Below, one piece after another: positions 63,516 to 64,000 of a DNA stretch of 64,000 nt. The notes beneath the pieces were generated by a model. The model was not told the DNA's origin and made no database searches. It was given only the letters and a program-made list of their open reading frames with translations. This DNA comes from Candidatus Villigracilis proximus. GTDB lineage: Bacteria; Chloroflexota; Anaerolineae; Anaerolineales; Villigracilaceae. Location of the stretch: contig JADKBB010000017.1 of assembly GCA_016715195.1 (NCBI GenBank), forward strand, positions 29,512 to 93,511, given 5' to 3'. The position numbers were made by a program, and so were the translations under genes. The stretch's first letter is position 1. The number at the start of each line of letters is the position of its first letter.

Positions 63516-63556
63516 TTCGTAGGGGGACCCTGTGACCACAGGGATACTCCTACGAA
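63516..63556. repeat. GC-rich inverted repeat between LOG and proS genes
   Basis: TTCGTAGG at 63516-63523 pairs with CCTACGAA at 63549-63556, and inner CCCTGTG pairs with CACAGGG. It looks like a dispersed intergenic hairpin element and could also act as a terminator for the LOG gene, whose stop is adjacent. Confidence 0.65.
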
Positions 63557-64000
63557 TTATTTTAATTTTCCTACTGCAGTTTTTACATCATCTGCAAAGT
63601 ATAACAACTCTCGCTGATGTGTGGGCATATAAGTATGAAACTCGTTGAAGAACTGATCAAAAGTGGACTGCCAACCGCTCCCGATCAGTATTAGCGGCCT
63701 CGGGGGCAGAGATTCTACGATCATCAAATTCCACATCAACGAAATTTCAGCCAGTGTGCCTGCTCCGCCCGGGAGGGCAATCGCCGCGTCACAGCCTTCG
63801 ATCAAACCCTGTAATCGTTCCATCAAGGTTTGCTTTCGTCTTTCCTCTTTTACCCATTGATTTGGCTTGGATTTGCGCCACTCTTCAATATCAATGCACG
63901 TCACGCCGATCACATGTCCGCCCGCTTCGCATGCCCCGCGCGAGACAGCCTCCATCGTGCCCATATACCCGCCAGTCAACACGGTATGTCCGCGCTGGGC
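63557..64000 (-). CDS. LOG family protein (TIGR00730-like), partial at right edge
   Basis: The final 148 residues of a Rossmann-fold LOG protein. The start is beyond the window; the first residues in view read GHTVLTGGYMGTMEA. The motif PGGAGTLAE, which marks cytokinin riboside monophosphate phosphoribohydrolase (LOG)-like enzymes, is intact. The TGGYMGTME segment is the second active-site motif. Bacterial LOGs hydrolyse nucleoside monophosphates. The fold is related to the SLOG domains of conflict systems, but this is a common housekeeping-type LOG. Confidence 0.88.
   Translation of the reverse strand, partial: AQRGHTVLTGGYMGTMEAVSRGACEAGGHVIGVTCIDIEEWRKSKPNQWVKEERRKQTLMERLQGLIEGCDAAIALPGGAGTLAEISLMWNLMIVESLPPRPLILIGSGWQSTFDQFFNEFHTYMPTHQRELLYFADDVKTAVGKLK

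Noticed and set aside
63557..64000. LOG gene as a part of the conflict system
   Set aside because: It is 45 kb from the operon and looks like a common LOG family gene.
1..64000. tRNA or rRNA genes
   Set aside because: I looked for tRNA-like arms and conserved rRNA stretches on both strands and saw none that hold up.

Overview
This window most likely comes from an uncultured Anaerolineae-type member of the Chloroflexota, probably from a metagenome assembly. That placement is inferred from several traits: many small lipoproteins with Thr/Pro-rich linkers after the lipobox, S-layer homology (SLH) surface proteins, an Asp23/Gls24 gene in a housekeeping cluster, an archaeal/eukaryal-type ProRS ending in AKAY, a GC content near 50 percent, and many genes whose -10 box sits 6-7 bases before the ATG, implying leaderless mRNAs. 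No rRNA, tRNA, CRISPR array, transposase or phage gene was seen.

Layout. 1-10.4 kb: edge of a phosphatase-like gene, YbaK deacylase, methyltransferase, Nudix hydrolase, lipoproteins, pirin, a three-gene ABC-2 exporter, a small P-loop kinase and a secreted matrixin-like protease. 10.4-18.6 kb: a tight five-gene minus-strand operon, the most interesting part of the window. It encodes a papain-like/SH3b protein, a TIR-TM-coiled coil-double WD40 protein, two SLATT (2TM) proteins, and an NDT-like/TPR/SLOG-like protein. This reads as a nucleotide-signal conflict (immunity or cell-suicide) system with Thoeris-like logic. 18.9-30.8 kb: phosphoesterase, two polytopic glycosyltransferase-like proteins, a duplicated papain-like/SH3 protein, manA, a HlyIII-family protein, a dienelactone hydrolase with a DUF6295-like partner, an SDR and a DUF559 nuclease-like gene.

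30.8-44.4 kb: alaS, preceded by what looks like a ribosome-mediated attenuator (a leaderless Ala-rich leader peptide, alternative stems and a terminator), then two related SLH proteins, a GT-C-like protein, a GH13 glucosidase, a vWA lipoprotein, an amidohydrolase and mnmA. 44.5-46.7 kb: DedA and two VanZ-like genes, the second interrupted by a poly-G stretch that looks like an assembly artefact. 46.7-56.5 kb: a 1360-residue mosaic SLH surface protein, a penicillin-acylase-family gene and a large lipoprotein. 56.5-59.6 kb: a housekeeping operon fabG-asp23-nusB-tatA/B-tatC. 59.7-64 kb: a DUF1461-type membrane protein, an alpha-helical repeat/hydrolase fusion, proS and a LOG-family gene cut by the right edge.

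Caveat: nine genes carry frameshifts or in-frame stops, several explained by a one-base change in a short homopolymer. One of these is the essential gene proS. This pattern suggests residual sequencing error more than true gene decay.
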